NCBI GenBank assembly: GCA_965153455.1
Contig: OZ234493.1
Span: 6,748,213 to 6,812,212, forward strand
Source of the DNA: Sphagnum compactum
Taxonomy: Eukaryota > Bryophyta > Sphagnopsida > Sphagnales
Direction: 5' to 3'
DNA length: 64,000 bases
This document shows positions 11,626 through 25,200 of the stretch, in pieces. Below the pieces are notes generated by a model, which saw nothing but the letters and a program-made list of their open reading frames with translations, was not told the DNA's origin and did not search any database. Numbering within the stretch: position 1 is the stretch's first letter; every line of letters begins with the position of its first letter. The translations under genes were made by a program, and so were the position numbers.

Positions 11626-14600
11626 GATGAGCCTGATAGTGTAAAATAGATACACCTGAGTACTAGCATCCAAATCATTTGACCACATGTACAATTCTTG
11701 TTAGACCAATTCACTGTTGGCTGCCAACCTGCTTGAACCTGGCCATTGTATGGACAACTGACCTTTCTCCTGTTTTGTCCCTTATGTCGTTACTGCAGTT
11801 GATCCCCATGAATTGTGAATTGGTAGTTCGGGCAAAGTATCTTGGCATTTGTTGGAGCTTTGTTATCACTTGAGCTATGGTGAGGGCATCTTCAAGCTTT
11901 ATTTCAACTTTGTTCAAAAGCTGTGACCAGAAAGCCTGGTAGGTTTTGCTGCATCTAGGAGGTTCATTTATAGACTGTGCCACTCTTTTCATGTCACTGC
12001 CATGTGGCACAAAATAACCCCAGGAAGTGTTTGACCCCTTACTATTGATGAGATTTACACTTTCATCTCTGTAATTTATTTTGCCAGGTTTTTGTAATTT
12101 CTTGTGTTGTCTGCAATCTACTCATCTGCTCCAATGTCTGCTTTCACTGCTCTCTTTTTCATGCAAGATGTCAAAACCTCGTTTAACTCCACAGTTTCCA
12201 GTTCACATCCAGAGAGCAGAAACAACAAAATGCATGTCTGCCTGTTTTTGTGTGGAGGAAGCACTGTGCAGTCTTGAAAAGATCAGTTAATGGTCTTGTT
12301 CTAAAAGTTATTTGGTCCGCCTGTTTCCCAGTTTCAGTTCTCTCTGTCCTTGTTTTATCTTATTTTTCACATTTTATTGTTTCTTCTTTGATCTTACTTC
12401 TCTTTTTAGTTTTACTTGGAGATTTTGTTCCAATTTTTGTTTGGCTTGCTAACAAGCCTCATCGTGGAATCTTCCATCACATTTCAGATTTGTGAAAACA
12501 AACTCAGTACTTAGGTTGTTGTTTGATGTGGGCCTCCTGTACTTGATAATTAAGAAACAAAGTCAGAAATGGATGTTCAGGTAATCATTTTACTACATTT
12601 ATACCTAGCGATTGGTGGTAACTAGACAGTGAAGAGATTGTTGCTCTTTTGTCAAACTGTACCTATTCCGGTTGCCTCATATTAGTCAATGTTTATCTTT
12701 TAGTCTTTCTGCAGTTTGTTGTCAAGGTCTCTACTTGTTTGGTCTAGAAATCTGGAAAGGTCTGCTTGCAAGTTCACACCTCAGCAGGTGTCCCTTACCA
12801 TGGTAAACACTAAAAAGCCATATGTTTTGGTGTTTTGCCTATGCTTGTCAGTAGCTTTGTACTTTAGTCCAGAAATTTCTTGCTTCCTACACAGCTTGTC
12901 AAGCATCCTAAATGCATTCCACACAAACTCTGCATTCTGAAAGGGAATGCGTCACACCTAGTCAAAAGCTCAGAGCCTGGTTTGTGAATTTGGAACAGAT
13001 ATACCTGTTTGTAGGTTGTAGATCGTAAGACTTGTGGGCTTCTGCTGAGGTGGTCAATACAAGTGCCAGCATCCAGCAAACAGCTCAAACATTCGCAACA
13101 TAGCATTGTTGTTGCGTACAAACAGAATAACCACTGCATGCGCACCCTTGATGTTGTTGGCCAGGCACCTTCGCACAGTCAGGATCTTCACAATCAAGTG
13201 CTTGTGTAAGACGTGAGGTATCCAAATAGACAGAGAGAATAAGGCTAGGATACCTTCCCTGTTGCAATCAGATGAAACTGGTGACTACTCAAATAGGCTA
13301 AGAAAAATCAAGTCTCTGCCTCAATCATTAGAAGCCAAGGCCATGGCTTAGGCTCGGTGACAGTAGATATCTGCACTTCAGCATGAAGGTGGAGGATAAA
13401 TTTCTTTGTTGTGAAGCTCTTTATCTCCTACATGTGGCAGGAAATGTTTTCATACACTGACTACTCAGTAGAATCTGGTAGCCTCTACATTGCTTATCAG
13501 AATGAATTTGCAAAGAGTTCCTACTTTCAAGCATCAGTTCAAGAATCCCTGGTTGATTTTTTCATCGATTGACTGAATTTCTTCGCTAGTGTCATCTAGG
13601 TCAATTTCATCCTTGCTGCAAAGTGGCTGTTAACTCAACACCCTTGATGTATGCATATCACTGAGCAACTCCTGAATTGTTTTGCACTTGGGAAAGATAA
13701 TATGGTCAAGAAGTTCATTTGTAGGTCTTTTGTACACATCATCAAGCAGGCAATTACTCTCAAAATGCATGGAACACCATGAATGTGTTGTTTGAAATAC
13801 CTGGTGTTGTTGCAGGAACCAGAAAAACATGCATACCATTTCATTACAGAAACCCTGAGCCATGGACTGATGAAGATGTGGTCTTTTGACCAATCATCCT
13901 GGAGCTGCAACTATTTGAGTAAGATCCCAACAACTTCCAGTGTCTGAGCTATGATCTGATGTGTCTTCAACCTGTAACTAAAGGCTCATGGTGCAATGAC
14001 CATGGTAGCTCGAAGAAAGTCCAATTCAAGTAGCTGGACTGCAATTTTTTACCAATGTTGCATCATGCATGCTATTATCATGATATCAATCCAAACCTGG
14101 TCAACATCCCTTCGCTGGATGGTCACACTGACAGAGGTTCAGAAAGATTTCACGCATTTCTGTTATCTCAACCTTAAGGCCAATCTTGATGGTTGGGTGT
14201 GCTGGAAAACTTATCACCTCCATTACAATATGTGAAGGCCTCGAGGCTTACTATAGTGCTATTCAGAATAAAGACAGATGTTGATGCGCTTCAAACCTGT
14301 AGAATCAGTTTTGTGTCCCTACAACCAATTTCTCCAATCCCCTGATCCCAAACAACTTCAATGCAAGCACCATTAGTTGGCAGCAATACAGGATGACCAT
14401 GTTTTCTATGAAGCAATGGAAGAAGCATGACAATACTGGCAGGCATCTACTACAGACAAGCAGAGCAGGTGTGCATAGCTTGCACCTCCCTGCAACTTTC
14501 CATATCCAACTGAGTTCCACCACTGTCTCCCTTTCACAATGTTAAAGCAAAATATCTGAGAAGACATCAGATTCATGATGCAGCTTACACACTGTACCTT

Positions 14601-16346
14601 TGTGAAATCTGCATCAAGATTCAGACAGAGGTCTGTGTGAGGATATAAAGCAGGGAGACAAATTTCTTCACAATTGTTGTGGAAGGTAACATGAAAACAG
14701 TGGTGTGTGTGTTGCTTACTAGTAACATTCCCATTTGTGCTGAACAGAATGAGGGAGCTGGAAGCTGGAAGATGACCACTAGAGTTTATGACCTTCTATA
14801 GATTCAGAAGGGTGGCAGATTTTCTCACATACACCCAAATATGAACCCTAAGATTGGAGCTTAGTGGTGTTGAGGCATGTGCCCAGCCATGACCACCTTG
14901 CAATTGAATAATTTACTGATGCTTTGGACAATAGCTTCTATTGATTTCTGATTTCCCAGGGTTGCTTCTTCCAGCTAAAGTGAAGATTTCTCCAGCCTGA
15001 GGGTTTGAGAACAAGCAGTGAAAGTTCTCATTTTCAGGCCTAAATCTGTTGGAAAACAATGAAGAAAGATGTGAAAACTCAGGACGAGCCTAACTGTGAA
15101 AGTTGCATTTGGTGTAAGGGTGTAATTTGAAGATGGCAGAGTGACTGAGTGGTAGATCATTTAGAGAAAACATCAGCAACCACTTTCATAAATTGTTCCC
15201 CTGGATTCTAGATTCATTCTCATAAGTGCACATTTCAAGGAGAGAGAATAGGAAGAATGCGGGAAAACACAATCAATGCCAACAAAACCTAGGCCGATGG
15301 AGGAAGGGAAAGAAAGGAAATGACAGGACAACACACTGCACCGAGTTTCAGAGGCCCTTGTATGTGTGATGGGTTGAGGGATAATTTACTAGTATATGCG
15401 TCTATGTACTTTGAAAAATTATCAATTAGTGTAAGGGTAGAGGTAAATGACCAACATAATATGGGCACAAGGCAAACCTTTACCCTTTCCTCTGCATTTT
15501 TTCTTTGGATATAACAGCATGAATTTCAAAGTTTTGCATGTATATGTCACTTCTAAACTAGAATACCACCACAAACAATATTTGTAAGTTGTTCATGCCT
15601 GCATTGACACCCTTCCATCCCACCTTTTCCTGTTAAATGTTCAATTGATTAGTGTGTGATTAAATTGAGCCATCCTACACCACGCATACCTATCACCTTC
15701 AAGAGACTTTAGTCAAAGTACTTTGCAATGTGAAGTTCTTAGGGATGAGAAACCAATTTTTCATGGGAGTGAAGATAACAAATTACCATGATTGTTCCAA
15801 AAGAACACCACAGATCCCATCCACATTTCAGACAGACTAGAGGAACCACAGAACCTCAGGGAGCTGAAGAGTCAATAATTGGAAAGTGTTTGTTAATTTA
15901 CGTACCTTAGGACCCTGATGACAACAAGATTTTTTCAAGGCTCATCCAGATAGAATTCTATAACTTAAAATTAGAAAGCCTTTGAGCCTAACCTAGCACA
16001 CCCCGTTTTCATTGACCCCTCACCAGAAGAGGCCAAAGTAGACACATGTTGTCAAGACCACCACTCCTGTGGAAAGTACATTGCCTCCAAGCAGTGCATA
16101 CCTGCAGCCTGTAGAATCACCCAGGGGGAGTTCCTCATAAACAACTGCATGGGTGACTACATTTATCGTGGAATATTTTTGAGCTACTTCAGCAGAGCTT
16201 ATATTACACTACTTTCTAGACTACAAAAGTGAGGTTCATGAAAACTATGACAGAGACAAAGAGACACTCACTGCACCAACCATCCTTTGTGACAACAAGA
16301 AGGTTAATCCAGCCAAAACAATTGAAAGCACAATTTTGGCAGCACA
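11626..16346. other. 4.7-kb gene-poor stretch
   Basis: I found no frame with domain signatures or consistent splice-linked exons on either strand. Base composition is close to that of neighbouring introns and there are no obvious terminal repeats. Short cysteine-rich frames on the minus strand (about 12.9-13.1 kb and 13.6-13.9 kb) have no recognisable pattern. A non-coding transcript or a very decayed gene cannot be excluded. Confidence 0.45.
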
Positions 16347-18505
16347 TCAGGACCACAATAATAATCTATCTGTGTTCCGATGGGATTTTGGGATGATCGA
16401 AGACCATGGGATCCACGAAAGCCACTTGGAAGAAGACTCAAATGGTGATGGATTAACAACAGGGGCTGCATTATGAAGATTTTTGCATGGTAATTAGATG
16501 GGGATGCTGATAAACTAAGGCTTCTCAGACCCAAATTCTTGGATCACCCTACCATGGTTGGGAGGAGGGATAAACAACTCCAGGGGGAGAGGACTATAGA
16601 ATTGTTGGACTAGTTATACCTGTGCTGGGCGTAGTTGCATTTTGGTTTGATGCTGGTGTTCCTGGTGACCCAGGTGATCCTGATGAGGGAGGTGTGAATC
16701 CTGGAATAGTAATCCCTAAATTCTCACAGCTCCCTTCGAGTTCACCTGCATGCTTGAACCAGTAATTCCAAAACTCAGCCCTCAACTCCTGGAAAATAGC
16801 TAGTTCAGCCCAGCACCATTGGGAGAGCATTCACTATGTTGAAAGTATCGGTAGAATTGTCACATAAAACCATGCCCACATTTTCCTGATGAAGATGGAT
16901 ATGAACTTGAGCTGAAAGGTATAGGAACATACATTCATTTACACAGAATCCCGCGGTTAAGTTGAGGACATTTTCATATCCAGGGTCACAAATACACTTG
17001 AAGGTTGGAATTAGGAAGGATGTATTTGTTATGACACACTGTCCCCTTCCACAAATCCCGGGCAAGATACAAGCTGCCAAAAATCTCCAGGCATATAAGA
17101 TAGCCAAAGCCCAATTTGCAGCAGACTACCACCAAGGAGTCCATAATTCAAGTCAAATTGAGATTTTGACAATACAACATCTCTCTGACTGTCAGAAAGG
17201 ATACCTCTTCCCATTCAGTAGGAGTTTAAGCTTAGGTTATCTAGAAGATGGGCTTGTCATTTATGGAATCAAATGTAACTAAACTTATTTCTGAAGACAT
17301 ACCATTGGAGGAAGCTGGAGGTGGTGCAGGGGTTTGAGGAGATGGAGCTGGAGACGGATGACTCCCAGAGCAATTGAAATTTAGTGTGCCTACAAAAGTC
17401 ACTCATTCAATAAACCTCCCTGTACGCAGTAGTTCAAGGTATAAATTCCTGAAAAACATGTGGGACCCTAAATCCCTGTACTAAGGATCATTGCAAGCAT
17501 CTTGGATTCCTTTAGATGACAACTCTGCTATGCGAAACAGTGAAAGCAAAGATGGAAGGTCTGGTAAGTCTCAACCGACATAAGTTGTAAACTGCTACTA
17601 TGAGCATCAATTGAAGCATGTGTTACTAAAAGGACAAAGCTAACCCATTGACAAGGCAGAACAAAAATCAGCAGTTGAAGGAAGTGACGAAAAAATTCCC
17701 TATGGGGGTGTGGAGCAAATACAGTTTGGGATGTTGCATGGAAGTGTTGATGTTGTAAGAAATGGGAGGAAAGACTGAAAAGTAGTCCAACCCGGATCAC
17801 AATCACAGTGATATGGAAAGAGCAAGTCATTCAAGAAGTTGTTACTGTTAGCAACACATGTCCCCTTTTGGCAATCCGCATCTTTGCATACTGTATCATT
17901 ATCTCCTGCTACAAAATGTTGGGTCATAAGAGCACCACTGTCACATATATATGGCAACACTTCACTTCATCTAAAACTTCACTGTGAACATGAAAGAAAC
18001 TCCTAGTTTTCAAGAGTGTGATAATGTGCATGTTGTTTGCAACTATTGTGATAATCAAGCTACTTGAATTATGTAGCCACTATACCATGCACATTGTAAA
18101 AGAAAACCAGAGTACATGGCAATAACAACAACAAAGCTCCCTGAAAAATGGGGAACATTCTGAGTCTTATACTGAAGGTAAATTACAAAAATGGTCCAGG
18201 ATAGAAATGCCTTATCCTCGCATCAGGAGGCATTGTGATTTCATCATTGTCATAAGGAAACAAATACTATTGAGGGAAGGGAATATGACATAAGAGTTAC
18301 CCTACACATTGACAAAGATCTCAGTTGGATCCATTGAAAAACTGATCCAGAAGTTACATGAAATCACAGGGATAGTAATAAAGAGAATACCTGCAGCCAA
18401 GCTTGGAAGTGGAGGCAGCCCAACAGCAAAGGCCTTTGTTGGAGTTAGAACCACCACAGATAAGGTAACAACTGCCATCAAAATGCATGAGCAAAACAGC
18501 TTCAT
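16347..18505 (-). CDS. Secreted plant EGF-like domain protein
   Basis: Six minus-strand exons are predicted: 18505-18391, 17908-17723, 17389-17303, 17073-16933, 16745-16620 and 16465-16347, giving 257 residues. Exon 1 encodes a signal peptide (MKLFCSCILMAVVTLSVVV followed by a small-residue cleavage region near AFA). Exon 2 carries one EGF-like unit (VCKDADCQKGTC ... YHCDCDPGW). Exon 3 is a proline-rich linker (PSPAPSPQTPAPPP). Exon 4 has a second EGF-like unit (CGRGQCV ... FKCICDPGYENVLNLTAGF). Exon 5 supplies CELEGSCENLGI and a Gly/Ser/Pro-rich tail. Cysteine spacing matches the plant family often labelled neurogenic-locus-notch-like, extracellular proteins of unknown biochemical role. Codon phase matches at every junction. 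The last exon is least certain: if its intron is retained, the protein ends soon after at ITSPTIL. Membrane anchoring is not evident. Confidence 0.75.
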
Positions 18506-19957
18506 TGTATCGACTTGGAGGACCTAAAAACCACACAATCGAATTGATCATTGTCCTTGAAGCACAATCTAAAGTCATTCACGAATGATTCCCAACCCAA
18601 AGGAATAACACGAAATCCAAGCTCACATATGTTTTGCTTCCCAATTCATTTTTTTGGTTCCGAACTCCAGTGCAATTTTATTGCTGGAGTTTGGATATAC
18701 TGGACTGTAATCAAAGTGTTGTTATTGGAAGCTCTCCAATAATTCCAAGTCCTTTGCTTCCATGATTTGGGTTCGTAACCAAATTTGCCCCAGCTTTAAC
18801 CTTCTTCTCAGTTGTTGAGAGAAGAAACACACAAAACAAGATTTCACAGCAGCAGCAGCAGATAACGAAATTTCACTCTTACAAAAATTGTACAACACTT
18901 TTTGCTGAGATCGCCTGATGATCAAAAAGATATTCCTTCCGTGAGCAAAAAAAAGACCCGCCTCGTTCATTACCCAAGCACACAAGGAACCCCTTTTTTC
19001 TTCCCCCCACCTCGTTCTCACAGCTTACAATTCAAGCTCTCTGTAGTCATGCAAAATCAGAGAGCACCCCTACACTCCCCTGCAAAGATGTTAGTTTGAA
19101 TACAAAAGAAAGAGAAAAAAAAAAGCTTCTACCTAGGCATGTGAAACGCGCTCAAAGTTCTTCACATTTTCTGCACCTTTGTTTATTTCCCATTTTAGCA
19201 CTGAGTGTTCTTCCCTTTGCTTCCTAAACCCTTCTCTCGCACACCTCCATTCGATCAGACACCGATCAGAGGAGAAGTCCACAAGAAACAGACGTCATTT
19301 ATTACAATAAATGACTAGCAACAAACAACTAGGCCACGTTCAGCAGCAGCGCTGCTTTCAGTTAACTAGGAGGCACACACAAGTGTGAAAGAAACTAGTG
19401 TTGGTCTTGTATTCACTTTTGATGAACAACACACCAGCCTCGTCCTGGACATGAACCAGCAGCACCTCCTACACTTGTACCTTAACCTTCTTGAGCAAGG
19501 CCTCTTAGGAGAACCCCAAGCAGGGGAGGGGAAAACAGACCCCTTTTCACGGTGTAACCTAGTCTCAAGCTCTTGTTAGAGATCTCCAGTAAGGACGACT
19601 GACTTGGGCTCGCCAGTGTCCAGAAGCTCTGGAAATATCACAGAGCTTCATCCTCAGCCAGTACGCATAAGGTAAGGTCCTTTCGTTTTTAGGTCCTTTC
19701 GGGAAGTAAGGTGCCTTGGCATGAGGCCGGTAGGCCGCCGAGGGTTGCGCCGCACTTCCTGAAAGTACCTTAAAAAAAGAAACCTTTCCTCTGACGTATA
19801 GTACCAGATAGTTTTTCCCATATTTCTTTTATGCTCTTTCTTTCCCTGTTTAGGTTTCTTTTAGCTCGTCCTCTGTATTAATTATCTCGTTCAGCTCTGC
19901 TGTCTGTTTGCCTTATTGCTCTCAGTCTTGGGCAGAGTTTTGTTTTCACATTTCTGG

Positions 19958-20270
19958 TTAAGAGTACTCTCAGTTGTGCCTGAGGAGGCGCAAAAATCTA
20001 CACAAAGAACAAATCTCTATGGGGACTTTACAACTTATGCTCACGTACTTTATGGGTTTCGAGTTTACTCCATTAAGAGTACTCTCAGTTGTGCCTGAGG
20101 AGGCTCAAAAATCTACACAAAGAACAAATCTCTATAGGGACTTTACAACTTATGTTATGCTCACGTACTTTATGGGTTTCGAGTTTACTCCATTAAGAGT
20201 ACTCTCAGTTGTGCCTGAGGAGGTGCAAAAATCTACACAAAGAAAACATCTCTGTGGGGACTTTACAGCC
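19958..20270 (+). repeat. Tandem repeat, about 2.7 copies of a 115-120-bp unit
   Basis: Copies start at 19958, 20073 and 20193 with TTAAGAGTACTCTCAGTTG. Copy 2 has a 5-base insertion (period 120 against 115) and copy 3 is truncated. Copies are more than 95 percent alike by eye, so the array is recent. The frame stays open across the array, but the composition gives no sign of a real protein. Confidence 0.9.
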
Positions 20271-20559
20271 TCTTAAATCTAATAATTAATTGAGGAAATG
20301 TTGAATTTGGACTCCGAGATGCTGATTTAGTCTACCATTGTGAGATCAAGCATGTGTAGAAGCAACCCAAATTTAGTGATTGGGTGGGACCTTTTTGTGG
20401 ACGCCAAAGCAAGTGAAAGGTGTGTATGTCAACCACTTTGATATGAATTGCACTCCATGTATCTACTATGGTTTTGAATTGCAGGTAAGTAAGCCAACTG
20501 CTTCAACCCCTTGTGACTGTGTCCTCCTGGTTCATACCAGTGTTGTTGGGCAGGTAATC

Positions 20560-20870
20560 AGTAGTAGTAAGTGACAAAGTAGCACTATCAAGTGACGATG
20601 AAATAGAAGGAGCAAGTGACCAAGCATCAACTAGTGATGAAGCAACAATAACAAGTGTTGACGAAATAAAAACATGTGATGATGAAACAACAACAAATGA
20701 CAATGAAATAATAAATAAACAATGGTGAGATAGTAATAAAAAAATGACAATGAAACGATAACGAACGATGAGACAAAAGTAAATGAACAAACATTAGCAA
20801 ATGACAGAATAGTAATAAGCAATGAAACAACAACAAATAATGAATGAATAAGCAAAAGATTTGAGAGTGG
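20560..20870 (+). repeat. Degenerate minisatellite built on a GTGATGATGAAACAACAA-like motif
   Basis: Imperfect units of about 30 bases combine GTGAYGATGAA-type and ACAACAATAA-type blocks, growing more divergent to the right. On the minus strand this gives an open but hydrophobic, low-complexity frame that I do not regard as a gene. Confidence 0.7.
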
Positions 20871-22207
20871 GAAGCACATGATGCCAAGATAGATCCCTCC
20901 CATGTTATTTTATTTTATTTAAAAAATAACAATAATCTTGTTATGGCAGAGGCCTTAAGATCTCTGCAATAAACAAATATCAGACTCTTGTAAAATATCA
21001 ACGAATACTAAACCCTAAACCTCACATCATCACCCCTTCCATATCTGAGAGCTTAAACTAGAGCTTCCAAGTTCTAACTCTGGTGCCTTCTCTCTCCAGC
21101 CTTTTTTTTTTTCCCTGCACAATTTCGCATAATTTTTGACATTTCTAGTTGCAAATATTTTTTTTTCAAAAAACAAATTCGCCAAAATGCGAAAAGAATT
21201 AATTATTATTTTAAATCACCAGGTATCATCTGTTCCTCATGGTTTTTTTTTTTCAAAATTTGTGAGGTAAATTGGATTGGCTACCCTCTTCTGAAGGACT
21301 TAAGCCTTGTTTGGCTACAGGACAGAGAGAAAATAAGAATTTTTTTGGGAACCTCGCTAATTTGGCGAGTGACATCCTAAATAAAAAAGGAAAAAAAAAA
21401 AACATTGCTATCTATGATTCAAGTAGGTATCCAAAAACATATAAGGACGTTTAATTTCTTTCCTTTCATTTTTTGTTAATAGCCCAATTTGGCTAAATCT
21501 TCTTTTGGATGATCGCGACCTCGGCAAAAAACGCTGCTTCTCTCTCTTTCCTCACTGCTTTGCTCACTCTCTTCTTCAAGCCTCACTCCCTTGCGCACAC
21601 CGTCTTCTTCACTTTCTCTTCTAACTCTTGCCTTCGCTCTCTTTTGCACGCTGTTTTGCGCACTCTCTTCTTCTCTTTCAACCGCCAACGCTTTCCGTTG
21701 ACAGGAGTGCTGTCAGCGCTGCTATGGCTGGTCATGGCACAGTGGGAAAATCTGATTTCTGAGTGGTTTTTGTAGACTTTTTTTTTGTGTGTGTGGTGCG
21801 GGAGGCCGATTGTCTCGGGATTGTTTTTTTTCCCCGCCGTTTGTTTAGGGAACAGCTTTGAAGAGCTTTGTATGTGGTTGTGTTTTGTGAAAGTAGAAGC
21901 TTTTTTAGGCTTCCCTTGAAGGTCGGTGAGAGGTGTGTCTCTATGGTATTCTCCTTTCTTTCTGTTTTTTTTGAGTAGTCCACAATGCATCTACCCGCGG
22001 GGTCATTGGGTCTTTCTTGGTGGGGGGGAGGATGGGGAGCACCTAAGAGATTCTTGTGCACGTGTGTGTTGTGTATTCTGGTTCTGAATTTGGAGGGGTG
22101 GCAGATTTTGGAGGAGCTACGCAGATTGATTCGGAGTATAGTGCATTTTTGAAGGCATTTGGGGGAGTTAGATTTGGAGAAGAGTGAAGTTGACAGAAGA
22201 GAGAAAG

Positions 22208-25200
22208 ATGCCAACCATGAGTAGCAAGTTGTCAACAAGAGTGCTGGAGACTGACACCCCTGTCATGGTTGAGGTATATATTATTCGCTGCTGATTGCTG
22301 TTGGAAGAATGGTGGTGATCTTGGTAAACTCCTATGAATGGATGGAGCTTAGTCCCAAATATAAGACTAAGCTCCAGTATTGGCAACCTAAAGAATTCCT
22401 CCCAGTATTGGCACAAAGCTGTGGGATGGGATGTGGGGGCTGTTTCCAGACTTGATCATCAGCTTGATGCCAATTAATCATTTGATCATGGGGGAGGTCT
22501 GCTGCAAGGATGGGGCTGGCTTCCCTCTTTTATTTGTATTCCTCTGTTTCTCATATCTCTGTGTCTATGATCCTCTGGTGACCTAACTTCAACATTGTGA
22601 TTGTCTTCAGCCAACCTAGGACCCAATCCCAATCGAGTTTTCATGTACCCAACGTCACAAGGCTGACATTGAAATCCTGTTACTGAGGAGATAGCTCTCC
22701 CGACCCTAATTGTCATTCAAATCTTTGTACCACTATGTTTGAACTCCATTTTCTGTACATAAACCCAATGAAGCATGTCTGCACCATGGCTAAATTGACT
22801 CCTATTGGGATAACCCATAGTATTGACTCTGTTCAGGTGTATGTTTTATTGAGACTTGAACTAAGGTTTACTTGATGTGCTCAAAACCCCAAAAAATATA
22901 CAAAGTGAGAATGAAAAAACATTGAATTCAAAGTAGGGTTTGCACAGATTTTGTGTGTTGGTTTCTTGACAATGAAATTCTCTCCTTTCTACTTCTATTT
23001 GAGTAGGATAGATCTGTAATGTTCATGTTGGTATCACTTTGCAGATGCAAGCTTTGCTGCGAGGAAGAACAAATGTGCTTTCATTGGGTCAGGTGCAGTA
23101 CAGATCTTATGTCATAGTTAGTGCTCTCACATGTCAAGATGTTTTTTTGTTGTCTTTATTGTTACACCATTGTCTTTTCTTATCTGTATTGACCCTTGAT
23201 GCATTGAGCATTTTACAACAGTAAATGTAGCAGATTGATACTGTATACAGAGTATGAATATGCCTAGATTATGTAGGATTGTGTAAAAGCAAGAGAGGCA
23301 CTCGCAAATGTCTGAACCTCAGCAGTGGTCTATGACAGCAGCAGCAAATAATTTCGACTTGTCCAATGAACCTTTCAAAAGAAAATCCGTGATTTTAGAA
23401 CTCATTGTTGCAGTCAGTACCTGTTCTCCTTTTGGTTTGTTTGTTGAGGCTTCAGGGATGCTGATACACTGAATATGGGGAGGGAAGACAGGGAATAGTG
23501 TACTGGCAACCTCCAGAAGAAGCACTAGAAAAAGTGAGGGGCTTAATCGACGAGCCAGCAACAAGTAACTATGGTGCTGATGAAGGCCTACCCGAGCTTC
23601 GTGCTGCACTACTAGAAAAGGCATTTGTTATTGTGAAACACTGATCTTTGGTGAAACTCTGTAAATGATCATTGCTTGTTATGACTTTGTGTGTTCCTCA
23701 TTTGAGTTTGTCTATGACAAATTTTTAAGGTTGGTAGGCAATGATGAGGAAGTCAATAGACCAAGGGTGAGTATCACAAGTTGCCTTGATAGAGGTTGTG
23801 AGTTTCAAGTTTGGTAGGTGTGTCTTATCAACTATTCTACAATTGGGGTGGCTATGAAAATCTTTTCTTGTAGAGGACAAAAGCCTATGAGATGTTAAGC
23901 ATCACAAGAGACTTGGCCAAGAACAATGCCCCAGAAGTGTCCATCTCCAACAAGGAGATATGGGTGCAGGGACATTAAGTCAGGCTTGTCTGCAAACAGT
24001 TCAATTCTTATTGAATTCTATGGTGGCTCAACTGAGAATTGAGATTTGTGGGCCTCCTGATTTGACAGCTAAAGCAGGAGAATAAGCTTACAAAATCATC
24101 AGTGATGGTCACTGCTGGTGCCAACCAGGTCAGGAAACCTCTTTTACTCTCTTCCAACTTGAATTACTGATAGTATGTTGTAGGAGGTTTTGTCATCCGT
24201 ATCTACAGGCCTTGAGTTTTCATATTCCCTAAGGGGCTTGGTCATTAGCTTATTTCATCATACATGGATACTAAGTGAGATGATTTAGTTGAAATGTTCT
24301 TTGACCTTCCCTGGCACTTTCAGAATGAAGATTGCAAAGATATAGATACAAAGATTCAGTGGCATAGTTGTGATATGTGCCAATTACACTCGCCGATTCT
24401 CTTGGATAGTGATTAGCTTTCTATTGCAGCCTTGAAATTGAGAATTCAGCTTCTCTGAACTTTATAGTTTCCAGCTAGGAGGAGAACTCTGAATGATGTT
24501 GACATGCATAACTATGGGCTGGCTATTGTTCTGATTACAGTGTGGATGTTGCAGGCATATGTGAACCTGGTCCTTACACTGTGTGACCCAGGAGATTCAG
24601 TGGTTATGTTTGTGCCTTACTATTTCAATGCATACATGGCCTTCCAAATGACAGGCATTACTGATATAGTCCTTGGCCACAGCAATCCTAATACTATTCA
24701 TCCAGATGCAGGTTCTCCCTTTCTAATATCAGGATGCATAGCATTTATAGGCCATGTGATTGTTGGCTTTTGATCTGATATTGCAAAATATCTGAAATGC
24801 CTCCAGACAAGATTGGGGTTTTTGGTTGCAACCTTGCACTTTAGTTCTGCAAGTTCTCATTTCCAAGCTCTTGCTTTCTTTTCTCTCAACTTATTCATGG
24901 AGTCTCTATTGTGGTTTTTGTGTTATATTTACTGTGCCCCTCTTCCATTAGCCACTGGAATCAGCTCATCTTTTCTGTCAACAGGTCTTCATTTGTTTTC
25001 TGTCGCCTGTTGTTTGTGGTTTAATTTTTTGTGTTGGTTTATTGGAATTTGGCAACGCACTACTCAGATTGGCTGGAAAAGGTGTTGAAAGCAACAGATG
25101 GAAAACCTGTCCCAAAGTTGGTGACTGTTGTAAATCCTGGCAACCCAACAGGGACTTATGTACCTGAGCTGCTTCTGCAGGTATTTCTTTTTTGATGAAA

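Larger units (their letters stand above)
18506..22207. other. Divergent intergenic region between the EGF-like and aminotransferase genes
   Basis: This should contain both promoters. It holds a GC-richer patch at 19,680-19,770, the 115-120-bp tandem array at 19,958-20,270, the degenerate repeat at 20,560-20,870, A- and T-rich low complexity (20,890-21,480) and a CT-rich stretch upstream of the aminotransferase start (21,530-21,700). No gene is supported. Confidence 0.5.

Noticed and set aside
12864-13145. Cysteine-rich minus-strand frame as a possible secreted peptide gene
   Set aside because: There is no signal peptide at the start and no regular cysteine spacing.
13996-14235. Trp-rich plus-strand frame as a possible gene
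   Set aside because: No homology pattern, no splice partners, and surrounding frames look random.
15119-15165. GTGACTGAGTGGTAGATC as a tRNA/SINE A box
   Set aside because: No B box follows within 30-60 bases and no cloverleaf can be formed.
20503-20903. Hydrophobic minus-strand frames that could be membrane proteins
   Set aside because: They are the complement of the GATGAAACAACAA minisatellite. Hydrophobicity comes from TTG/ATT/TGT repeats and several frames stay open equally.
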